A DNA stretch of 64,000 bases. Source: Closterium sp. NIES-65 (taxonomy: Eukaryota; Streptophyta; Zygnematophyceae; Desmidiales; Closteriaceae). The position numbers and the translations under genes were made by a program. Below are positions 55,938 to 64,000 of this stretch, one piece after another; position 1 is the first letter of the stretch, and every line of letters begins with the position of its first letter. The notes under the pieces are model-generated. The model made no database searches. It saw nothing but the letters and a program-made list of their open reading frames with translations, and was not told the DNA's origin. The stretch is from the NCBI GenBank assembly GCA_948144175.1, contig CANXME010002528.1:558001-622000 (forward strand), read 5' to 3'.

Positions 55938-57466
55938 GAGATGAGACCATGGTGGTAGAGATGAGACCATGGTGGTAGAGATGAGACCATGGTGGTAGAG
56001 ATGAGACCATGGTGGTAGAGATGAGACCATGGTGGTAGAGATGAGACCATGGTGGTAGAGATGAGACCATGGTGGTAGAGATGAGACCATGGTGGTAGAG
56101 ATGAGACCATGGTGGTAGAGATGAGACCATGGTGGTAGAGATGAGACCATGGTGGTAGAGATGAGACCATGGTGGTAGAGATGAGACCATGGTGGTAGAG
56201 ATGAGACCATGGTGGTAGAGATGAGACCATGGTGGTAGAGATGAGACCATGGTGGTAGAGATGAGACCATGGTGGTAGAGATGAGACCATGGTGGTAGAG
56301 ATGAGACCATGGTGGTAGAGATGAGACCATGGTGGTAGAGATGAGACCATGGTGGTAGAGATGAGACCATGGTGGTAGAGATGAGACCATGGTGGTAGAG
56401 ATGAGACCATGGTGGTAGAGATGAGACCATGGTGGTAGAGATGAGACCATGGTGGTAGAGATGAGACCATGGTGGTAGAGATGAGACCATGGTGGTAGAG
56501 ATGAGACCATGGTGGTAGAGATGAGACCATGGTGGTAGAGATGAGACATTGGGGGTAAGAATGAACCCATGGTGGTAGAGATGAGGCCATGGTGGTAGAG
56601 ATGAGGCCATGGTGGTAGAGATGAGACCATGGTGGTAGAGATGAGACCATGGTGGTAGAGATGAGACCATGGTGGTAGAGATGAGACCATGGTGGTAGAG
56701 ATGAGACCATGGTGGTAGAGATGAGACCATGGTGGTAGAGATGAGACCATGGTGGTAGAGATGAGACCATGGCGGTAGAGATGAGACCATGGCGGTAGAG
56801 ATGAGACCATGGCGGTAGAGATGAGACCATGGTGGTAGAGATGAGACCATGGCGGTAGAGATGCGACCATGGTGGTAGAGATGAGACCATGGTGGTAGAG
56901 ATGAGACCATGGTGGTAGAGATGAGACCATGGTGGTAGAGATGAGACCATGGTGGTAGAGATGAGACCATGGCGGTAGAGATGAGACCATGGCGGTAGAG
57001 ATGAGACCATGGCGGTAGAGATGAGACCATGGTGGTAGAGATGAGACCATGGCGGTAGAGATGAGACCATGGTGGTAGAGATGAGACCATGGTGGTAGAG
57101 ATGAGACCATGGTGGTAGAGATGAGACCATGGTGGTAGAGATGAGACCATGGTGGTAGAGATGAGACCATGGTGGTAGAGATGAGACCATGGTGGTAGAG
57201 ATGAGGCCATGGTGGTAGAGATGAGACCATGGTGGTAGAGATGAGACCATGGTGGTAGAGATGAGACCATGGTGGTAGAGATGAGACCATGGTGGTAGAG
57301 ATGAGACCATGGTGGTAGAGATGAGACCATGGTGGTAGAGATGAGACCATGGTGGTAGAGATGAGACCATGGTGGTAGAGATGAGACCATGGTGGTAGAG
57401 ATGAGACCATGGTGGTAGAGATGAGACCATGGTGGTAGAGATGAGACCATGGTGGTAGAGATGAGA
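55938..57466. repeat. 20-bp minisatellite ATGAGACCATGGTGGTAGAG, about 76 units
   Basis: The 20-base period is strict across 1.5 kb with no indels; each sequence line holds exactly three units. Variants are point changes: GGCGGTAGAG in a dozen units between 56770 and 57055, ATGAGGCC in four, and one damaged unit at 56541-56570. Each unit contains the palindrome CCATGG. Long minus-strand frames of 523-644 codons arise only because the unit lacks stops; 20 is not a multiple of three, so the peptide repeats every 20 residues. Confidence 0.97.
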
Positions 57467-57899
57467 TGGACCCCTCCCAGTTAGGACAGGCCAGGTGCTG
57501 CTGGTGGGTAAACTGAAGGGAAGGGAGTGGTGGGAGTCGGGGTGAGGGCGAAGAGGGCCAGGGCATAGAGCAAGGAAGGGGGAGAAGATAGGTGATGGAA
57601 CTGCCCTCGAGAAATTGGTGCTCAGATTCTTTGTGTACCAACATATGAACACCAGAAGCACCATGCTGGGCGCGTATGGACCCAGGCAAAAGGACAGAGG
57701 TTTGAGCAGCTGCAATGGATGTAAGAAGAGAGAGAGGGTGACAAATGATTTAGATTATCGACTCAGCTTCTCTCACCTCCGCGTTGGCATGTCCCCCTGC
57801 GTGCCATCAATTGAGAAGCCATCTTCACCCATGGCATGTGCCGATACCAGCACACCTGCCTCCCATCTCTCTTCATTTCCACGTGGAGTTTACAATACA
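57467..57899. other. Spacer between two minisatellites
   Basis: Unique sequence without a supported gene. Confidence 0.35.
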
Positions 57900-58300
57900 T
57901 GGGAGCATGGGGGCATGGGGGCATGGGGGCATGGGTGCATGGGAGCATGGGTGCGTGGGAGCATGGGTGCGTGGGAGCATGGGTGCGTGGGAGCATGGGT
58001 GCGTGGGAGCATGGGTGCGTGGGAGCATGGGTGCGTGGGAGCATGGGTGCGTGGGAGCATGGGTGCGTGGGAGCATGGGTGCGTGGGAGCATGGGTGCGT
58101 GGGAGCATGGGTGCGTGGGAGTGCGTGGGAGCATGGGTGCGTGGGAGCATGGGTGCGTGGGAGCATGGGTGCGTGGGAGCATGGGTGCGTGGGAGTATGG
58201 GTGCGTGGGAGCATGGGTGCGTGAGAGCATGGGTGCGTGGGAGCATGGGTGCGTGGGAGCATGGGTGCGTGGAAGGGTGTGTGGGTGGGTGCGTGGGAGC
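57900..58300. repeat. 16-bp minisatellite GAGCATGGGTGCGTGG
   Basis: About 23 units. It starts with a simpler 10-base form (GGGGCATGGG) at 57905-57945 and then switches to the 16-base form. One 8-base partial unit occurs near 58110-58120. Overlapping frames are artefacts. Confidence 0.95.
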
Positions 58301-58880
58301 ATGATTCGAGCATGACGGTTTGAGAAGGGAGAAATGCAATGCGCTATATTGGGGGCGATGGAGCAGCATGCATGACATCTGCCCTTGCAAACACAATCTA
58401 ACATTTTTTGCTTCACATCTGCCTTCCGTCGCATCATCATGCCCTGCATCCTGGTCAGCTCACAGTGTTCTAAAAAAACCTCGTTCATGCCCGCTCTATG
58501 AGACAACGCAAAAGGCAAATCAGACATGCGTCCTTCGAGAGACGATAGTATCAAATATGTCTATTGCATTACAGATTGCACTAGGATATCTAGGCAGGCC
58601 TGCCCTATCTTGCCTGAGGGGCTGCAAGATTCTGAGTGTGATAGGCACAGGTCGATGCAGCAGCATACTACACCCAGGCAACATAACGCCCTCCAGCATC
58701 CTCATGCACACCCCTGCTGGGCCCAATATGTGCTCACCCCTACGACTCCCACTCCTTGCACACTCCTTCCATGCACTCCTCCATTCTTCACACCCCTTGC
58801 CTCCACGCCACTCCTCCAAGCAGTCAGTAAACTTTGCTCTCATGTCATCTCCCTCCCCCCTCCATCACCCCCTACCCACC
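58301..58880 (-). other. 3' flank of CC-LRR copy D
   Basis: On the minus strand, words such as GGCAAGGGGTGTGAAGAATGG (complement of 58781-58801) and GTGTGCATGAGG match the 3' flanks of copies A and C. It is probably 3' UTR and downstream DNA. No other gene is seen. Confidence 0.5.
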
Positions 58881-59955
58881 CTACCTCCCTATCCACCTTC
58901 GCACATTGGCATTGCAAGCAACATTTCCATTCGGCAGTTGGAGAGTTGTCAGCTTGGTGAGGGCTGTCAGCTGCTGCAGCCCATCACCCGTGACTGCCGT
59001 GTACTCCAGAAGAAGCGTCTCAAGCCCTGTCAGGCTCCCCACATGCACCATGCTGGCATCTGTCACACCCTTGCATTTAGAAAGCCACAGCACTTTGAGA
59101 GAGGGGAGACCTGTCAATTGTGCCAGCCCAGCATTGGTCAGCTTGGTACGATTGAGATAGAGCTCCTTGAGATTGCTCAAGGACCCAATGCCTTCCAAGA
59201 CACTGTGTGAGATGTCTGCGCTGTTGAGATCTAACGTCTGCAGCCATGGCAGCTTGTAGAGGTGCTTCATCCCCTCTGCACTGAAGCCTGAGCTCGAGGT
59301 CATGTTAATGCACCTCAGATGAGTCATTGTGGACACATGCCCGAGCATGGCGTCTGAGATGCAGCTGAGACCCGTCAGAAGCAAATCAGTTACTTCTGAT
59401 GCTGCCTTGATTTGCTGGAGGTGATGGATGAACAGGGAATGAATGAAAAGAAAATGATTGGTAATCAAGACATTAGCAAACAATGAACCATCCATACCCC
59501 GTGAAACATTTGCACTCAGCACTCACCTCCCATACTCTCTTTTGAACGCCTTCAACATCCATCTTCATGCCAGCATCCTTTTGCACCGCAACCAGCCACC
59601 CTTTCCCTGCCTTCTTCTCCCTCTCCCTCTCCTCCAGCTGCCCTCTCATCTCCGTCAAGTCTGCTGCTCTTCTCCTCTCTACCTCCTGCACCTCCCTCCT
59701 CCTCTCCTCCCTCTCCCTTGCCAACTCCCCCTTCACTCCTGCCAACTCCCCCTTCACTGCTTCCAGTTCTGCAGTCACCTCCCTCTCCCTCTCCTCCACC
59801 TGCCCTCTCATCTCCCTCATCTCTGCCACTCGTCTCCTCTCAGCCTCCTCTGAGTCCTTCTTGGCTGCTGCCAATTCCCTCCTCATCCCTTCCACCTGCA
59901 GGTGAAGTGCTCTCATCATCTCCATCGCCTCTTTCCACTCCTGTGATCCGGCCAT
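58881..59955 (-). CDS. CC-LRR family copy D: coiled coil plus leucine-rich repeats, intact (320 aa)
   Basis: Exon 1 (59955-59527, 143 codons) starts ATGGCCGGATCACAG. An in-frame alternative 23 codons upstream (60024) is possible but does not match the family start. It encodes a strong coiled coil (RRVAEMREMRGQVEERERE, VKGELAGVKGELAREREER). Donor GAG|GTGAGT lies at 59526, and the 112-base intron ends at CACCTCCAG. Exon 2 (59414-58881) begins QIKAAS and carries LRRs: LTGLSCISDAMLGHV, LDLNSADISHSVLEGI, LYLNRTKLTNAGLAQL, LSKCKGVTDASMVHV and LEYTAVTGDGLQQL, ending VRRWIGR. The coiled coil lacks the EAVLAAVREEL block of A to C, so D is the most diverged N-terminus. Intact and likely expressed; function unknown. 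Confidence 0.85.
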
Positions 59956-60183
59956 ACTCCACAAGTGGATGAAGCAACCTCTCCCACTCTCTACATCCCA
60001 GGACGGGCAGAAGAACGGTAGCAATGAGAGTGTTAGTTAGACGTGAATTCAAGGGCGAGGGTGGAGGGTTGGGAGACAAGGGCAGAGGAATAAGTTGAAG
60101 CGATGGAGGGGAAAGAGAAGCCACCCGGTTGACAGTGTAGCGAAGGGTTAGTTGGAGAAGGGAGATGGGCGATTGCACAATAA

Positions 60184-60328
60184 GGGCGCGTGTGATATTT
60201 CTTTGAACTTCCGAAAGCTCGACCTTTAGAAAGGTTATACATGGTGAAATACAATTGAGAGATTTTCGCCACGGTGCAAAGTGGTTGAAGTTCGAACTTT
60301 GACCAAAACCCTAAGATCACACGCGCCC
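60184..60328. mobile_element. Tourist/Harbinger-type MITE (145 bp, TSD TAA)
   Basis: Perfect 13-bp terminal inverted repeats GGGCGCGTGTGAT and ATCACACGCGCCC bound a 145-bp AT-richer segment with no coding frame. TAA flanks both ends (60181-60183 and 60329-60331). TIRs starting GGGC and a 3-bp TAA/TTA duplication are the marks of PIF/Harbinger-derived MITEs. It lies 229 bases before the ATG of copy D, in its presumed 5' intron or promoter. Confidence 0.88.
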
Positions 60329-60331
60329 TAA

Positions 60332-62250
60332 GATGCAGTAGGAACAGAGGTGAGCAGCCAAACCATAGAGGAGAAGGAGCAGCAGGGGAAGAAGGGGATA
60401 AGCAGCAGCAGAGGACGGGAGACGAAGCGGCGGTAGGGGGGGAGGAGGCAGGAAAGGGAGGGGGAGCGGGAGCAGCAGGGCAAGGAAGAGATAAGCAGCA
60501 AAAGCAGGGGAAGGGGGGGCAAGCTGCGGAAGTGGGGGAAGGAAAACAGCCATGCACCGACGGTACGAGAGGAGAAATGAGACCAGATAAGGAGTCAAAT
60601 GGAAATAGCAGGAGTGAGACATTCCAATGGGCGAAACAAGCAAGTGACAGTCAGGTGTGAACTGGTCGTGTTAAGGGGAATGGGGGGGGGGGGGGGGGGG
60701 GTCGGGAGGTGCAAGAAAAGGGCACTGAAATAAGTCCCACTCCCCGTCCCTCCTACCCCGTCTACTTCTGGACAGAAGTAGACGGGGAAGCAGTAGTGAG
60801 CCAGGCTGCGGAAGAGCGGCCTCAACGAGTACGAACGAGCAAGCGAGCACTAAGGAGCGAGCGACATACACGATCAAGCGAGCACGAGCGGACGAAGGGT
60901 GGACAGGCGAAGGGCAGGAAGGGCTAGTGGGCGAGAGAGAAGAGCAGGGTAATGGAACGGGATGCAGGAGATGCATTCTGGGTGATGGAATCGAAGCAGC
61001 AGCAAGGGGGGTATGCAGATGGAAAGGAGAGATATGCTGACAGGCAGAAAAGTGCAGAGAGAAAAAGCCATGAGGGTTGAGATTCCGACCTCATGAGGTG
61101 AAGGCGATCAAAGAAATGAATGGTATGGATTGCGGGGGTCTGGCAAATCAGAATGCACGCAGGGTATGGAAGCAGCAGCTGCGAACGGACGCAAAAGGAG
61201 TAACACGACATAAGGAAGGGCAAGAGAATGAAAGAGAAGAATCCATGAGGGTGGGCAGAGATGCCAACCTCATGACACAAGATGAAGGGAAGAATGACGC
61301 GGATTGCAGCACGCCAACTGGAAATCCAATATAGTAACAGGAGGAACGAATAGGATGCGTACAGGTAGGGATGACCGGATGCGGGCATATGTGACAACGA
61401 GTGGAGAAGTGGATAGAGGTCTGTGCCGTAGAGAAGGATGACGAGGAAATAGCTGGATATTATGAAGGAACGCCAAGGGATGCTCTGCTCACCTCACAAG
61501 ATGATAGCAGAGCGAAGAGCTATCTGGCGGAGTGACTGAAACGTAACGCAGGGTATGGTGGCAGCGGGGAAGTGGCAACCGAGGGGGCGTGCTACCGTGA
61601 GTGTGGCTGATAACCTGTGTGGATCGAAGGAATAAGGCACAAGGCATGGGGCTGAGATAAGAGGGAGGAGGAATGGGAGAGGAAAGAGCGGAGACAGTGG
61701 AATTTACGTCAGAAAAGAAGATCCATCCATGGCAATAAGCTTGTGGGTAGGAAGTTTTGCATTATAATAATCATCACGACGATTTAACGAGACAAATGGC
61801 CATCTAAGAAAGATGAGGCAGGTGCACAGGTGGTAACAGAAGTAGCAGCAGCAGAACGCATGGGAAGAGTACTACAAAACGGTAAGAGGCAAGCTGAACT
61901 GAAGCCGAATATAAGGCAGACGTAAGGAGCAGTTACAATGAGGCTGGGGTGGACGGGGAGGGGCAGGGCTCATGAAAAAGTGGAGCAGGGAACAAAGAGG
62001 GTACGACAGACAGCAGAGGCGCGGCAAATGGCCTCGTGCGTACCTGGTGTGTGTAAAGGTGGCAGGTGAGGCAGAGAGCCAGCTGTTCCGCAGCAGCAGA
62101 CCGACAGACACTTTTTCGTGGCCAGGCGCTTGACTGAGCTCCACTGCCGGCGAGGGTGAAGGGGCGCGCGGGGAAGGAGGCGCCGCTTCTCAAAAGAGGA
62201 ATCGACAGAGCTCCGCAGCCAGGGGGGAGAAAGGTGGTGAGAAACGGAGA
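60332..62250 (-). other. 5' region of CC-LRR copy D (non-coding exon and intron)
   Basis: On the minus strand, GAGAAGCGGCGCC (complement of about 62182-62194) through ACACACACCAG|GTACGCACGAG (donor at 62043-62042) matches the presumed 5' UTR exons of B and C. The rest is probably a long 5' intron. It contains a run of about 20 G (60679-60700) and a perfect palindrome at 60756-60787. Confidence 0.5.
60756..60787. repeat. Perfect 15-bp inverted repeat with a 2-base loop
   Basis: CCCCGTCTACTTCTG, then GA, then CAGAAGTAGACGGGG. In DNA it is a near-perfect palindrome; in RNA it is a strong hairpin. No T run follows, so it is not a simple terminator. Confidence 0.9.
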
Positions 62251-62743
62251 GGAAGTATGCTAACAGGAGGAAAGTGGCAGAAGAGAAAAATGACTAGATG
62301 TTTGACTATATTCCGAAGTGAAGGAACAAGGAGAGGAAGGCAGAGGAGGAGGATGAATGAGCTCATTCAAGGAGGACAGGAGAGAGGCATGTTTTGATCG
62401 GAGGTGCCATAAGTCAATCGCGCCGCACGCATGTCATCCGTTCGCCTCGCACGCCCTGTCATGCTTTCGCCTCACACGCCCATGCGTTTCGTGCTTTCCC
62501 CCCGGATGGGTAACCAATTCATCGCATCTGTTGGGCTCTTCGACTCTCAGTCGCCGTGGGCAAGAGTGACGTGACACCGTCGACATGACACGGCATACGG
62601 CGGTGCCACTGTTTCTCGGAGAATTCTCGAATACACCGCTTTGCATGCGGTGCGAGTGGGCCGTCATCGTTAGAAAGCAGACGATGTGAAGTGGACACAT
62701 TCCTCGCGCAGCTCACATGGAGCAATGCCACGTTTTGTCACAC
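62251..62743. other. Spacer next to the gypsy LTR
   Basis: No gene is recognised. The final bases before the LTR edge (CACAC on the plus strand, 62739-62743) would be one copy of the target duplication if the LTR limit is right; the other end is outside the window. Confidence 0.35.
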
Positions 62744-63238
62744 TGTTGTTGAAACGTTGCTGGCAGGGAAGTAGCAGCCTTAATAGTTTAGGAAAACGAG
62801 TTTAGAGTGCTCTCTGGAGTTCTCTGGAAATTGCACTATGACTTCAACAAATTTCACACACAATTTTACATGGTGCATTCACAAATCGAGTCGCACTACC
62901 AAGTCGCGACACTCTGAATTTCTTATTGGTAACTCTACCACTTGAAATGAACCTTGCCGTGAAATTCAGAGATTGATTGCGATGCGGGATTGGTCGGCGA
63001 GTTTGATTACGGGGCTGTAACTTCGTCGGCGTGGTTGACGAAGTCGGCGAGGCGTCGGAACTTGGGTGTTCTGCGTTTCGTAATTTTCGCGCGAGGGTTT
63101 GAGTTGGGCTGCGCGTCAGGACCTGGTCGCCCAGCTGCAGGTTGAGGCGCTTGACCAATCGGAGGTTTGGGTGAGGTGGCGGTTGACTTCCGCCCACCTG
63201 CACTGTACTTGGCAGCATTCGGCTGCCACACTGTTACA
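62744..63238 (-). repeat. Probable 3' LTR of the gypsy element
   Basis: Starts TGTAACAGTGTGGCAG right after a polypurine tract and probably ends CAACAACA. The pol frame continues about 230 bases into it before its stop at 63007. Confidence 0.55.
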
Positions 63239-64000
63239 TTACTTCCCCCTCCAAGTGGCGCCGTCCACGGCGCCAAACCGTGGCTGGTCAAGTACCCATT
63301 CACAGCAGTTGTGGCACGGTCAATTTGGCTCTCAGGTTCCCACGAGTCTTCACTAGTCGGCTGATCTTTCCAGCGAACGAGGAACTCACGACCATGAGGT
63401 GTGTCACGGTGAGCAGTGATAGATGCAACCTCAAACAGGTCGGGGCTGCCTTCGAACATTGGTGGCAGTTGGCGTGTGGCTGGACGGTCGTGTGAAGGTG
63501 CACGGAAAGGGCGGAGGCGCTGGACATGGAAGACGGGGTGAATCTTCATATAGCTGGGTAGTTGGAGACGGTAGGTGACTGGTGAGAGGGCTCGGGTGAT
63601 GGTGAACGGGCCGATGAAGCGAGGGGCGAGTTTTCTGGTTGTGCCTTTGCGTAGGAGAGGTAGGTGGTCAGTGGAGAAAAGCACTTGATCACCAACGTTG
63701 AAGCGGATGTCTTTGCGGTGAGAGTTGGCATAGCGGGTCTGCTTTGCTTGTACTTTAAGGATGGAGGTGCGAGCGGCATCAATGGCTGATTCGAGTGAAG
63801 TGAGGAACTCAAAGGCTGCTGGTGTGTGTGAGAGGTGGGAGGGTGGGGTTGTGGGGAGGCGTGGGTGCTGTCCGGTTGCGAGGTAGAAGGGTGACTGACC
63901 GGTGGAAAGGTGGGGTGTGCTGTTGTATGCGAGTTCAATGGCGGTGAGGTGGAGATCCCAATCAGTTTGGCGAGCGGTAACTTGTGCACGAAGGGCATCT
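63007..64000 (-). CDS. Gypsy polyprotein C-terminus: integrase end plus chromodomain (partial)
   Basis: The frame is open from the right edge to the TAA at 63007 or just beyond. First comes the integrase C-terminal half (WDLHLTAIELAYNSTPHLST, then SPFYLATGQHPRLP, and KQTRYANSHRKDIRFNVGDQ with VLFSTDHL). Then the GPFTITRALSPVTYRLQLP block that precedes chromodomains, HPVFHVQRLRPF, and a chromodomain (FEVASITAHRDTPHGREFLV, then RWKDQPTSEDSWEPE). A basic tail (KITKRRTPKFRRL) follows. Chromodomains of this type steer integration to marked chromatin. The last about 75 codons lie in the LTR and may be non-essential. No break is seen in this part. Confidence 0.9.
   Translation of the reverse strand, partial: DALRAQVTARQTDWDLHLTAIELAYNSTPHLSTGQSPFYLATGQHPRLPTTPPSHLSHTPAAFEFLTSLESAIDAARTSILKVQAKQTRYANSHRKDIRFNVGDQVLFSTDHLPLLRKGTTRKLAPRFIGPFTITRALSPVTYRLQLPSYMKIHPVFHVQRLRPFRAPSHDRPATRQLPPMFEGSPDLFEVASITAHRDTPHGREFLVRWKDQPTSEDSWEPESQIDRATTAVNGYLTSHGLAPWTAPLGGGSNVTVWQPNAAKYSAGGRKSTATSPKPPIGQAPQPAAGRPGPDAQPNSNPRAKITKRRTPKFRRLADFVNHADEVTAP

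Larger units (their letters stand above)
62744..64000 (-). mobile_element. 3' end of a Ty3/gypsy chromovirus, continues past right edge
   Basis: A pol C-terminal frame enters from the right edge. The minus-strand purine tract GGAGGGGGAAG (63239-63255) precedes TGTAACAGTG, the likely start of the 3' LTR at 63238. A plausible end, TTTCAACAACA, is at 62744, giving an LTR of about 495 bp. The 5' LTR and the rest are outside the window, so the limits rest on TG...CA form alone. Confidence 0.75.

Noticed and set aside
55781-57715. Minus-strand frames of 523, 591 and 644 codons
   Set aside because: They are three readings of the 20-bp minisatellite; the unit has no stop in these frames. No start context, no domain and an identical peptide every 20 residues.
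49305-58300. Possible CRISPR-like arrays
   Set aside because: The repeats are head-to-tail without unique spacers, and the setting is a eukaryotic nuclear genome.
57763-58554. Frames on both strands over the 16-bp array (HAPTHPCS-type peptide)
   Set aside because: Repeat artefact, open in all frames because the unit lacks stop codons.

Overview
The window looks like nuclear DNA of a plant-lineage eukaryote, most likely a streptophyte (green alga or early-diverging land plant). Three things point there: genes with GT-AG introns opening GTGAGT/GTAAGT, Ty1/copia and chromodomain Ty3/gypsy LTR retrotransposons primed by initiator-Met tRNA, and heavy minisatellite content. A desmid such as Closterium is only a guess. 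I saw no rRNA, tRNA or CRISPR locus.

Layout. 1-2235 (minus): 5' part of a ULP2/SENP6-7-like SUMO protease gene, running off the left edge. 6954-8169 (+), 20087-21506 (+), 48960-51171 (+) and 59955-58881 (-): four paralogues, A to D, of a two-exon gene joining an N-terminal coiled coil to a short leucine-rich-repeat domain. They share 5' and 3' flanking sequence, so they arose by segmental duplication. C and D are intact; A and B are broken. Large tandem arrays (12, 15, 16, 19 and 20 bp units) lie next to or inside B, C and D.

8557-17800 (-) and 26946-32553 (+) hold pieces of a copia family with very short LTRs (132-133 bp, types alpha and beta) and a GC-rich minisatellite leader. I read them as one composite insertion (beta - gag-pol - alpha - gag-pol - alpha - beta) later split by an 18.4 kb inversion whose breakpoint lies in the Gly-rich linker of gag. 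The outermost beta LTRs, now 14.8 kb apart and in opposite orientation, carry the same 5-bp target duplication, GCGCG. All five nonsense substitutions that I could align between copies are CAG to TAG.

32958-33470 is a foldback (inverted-repeat) element. 34270-38866 (-) is a complete LTR element with no gag-pol (276 bp LTRs, TSD CCCGT). 39330-45751 (+) is a complete and apparently intact copia element (759 bp LTRs, TSD GGTAG, one 1592-codon ORF). 53002-53372 is a 371-bp TRIM with about 95-bp LTRs and TSD GTGAG. 60184-60328 is a Tourist/Harbinger-type MITE with TSD TAA. 62744-64000 (-) is the 3' end of a chromodomain gypsy element.

The host genes show no shared pathway. The coherent story is a duplicating CC-LRR family embedded in, and reshaped by, retrotransposons, minisatellites and an inversion.
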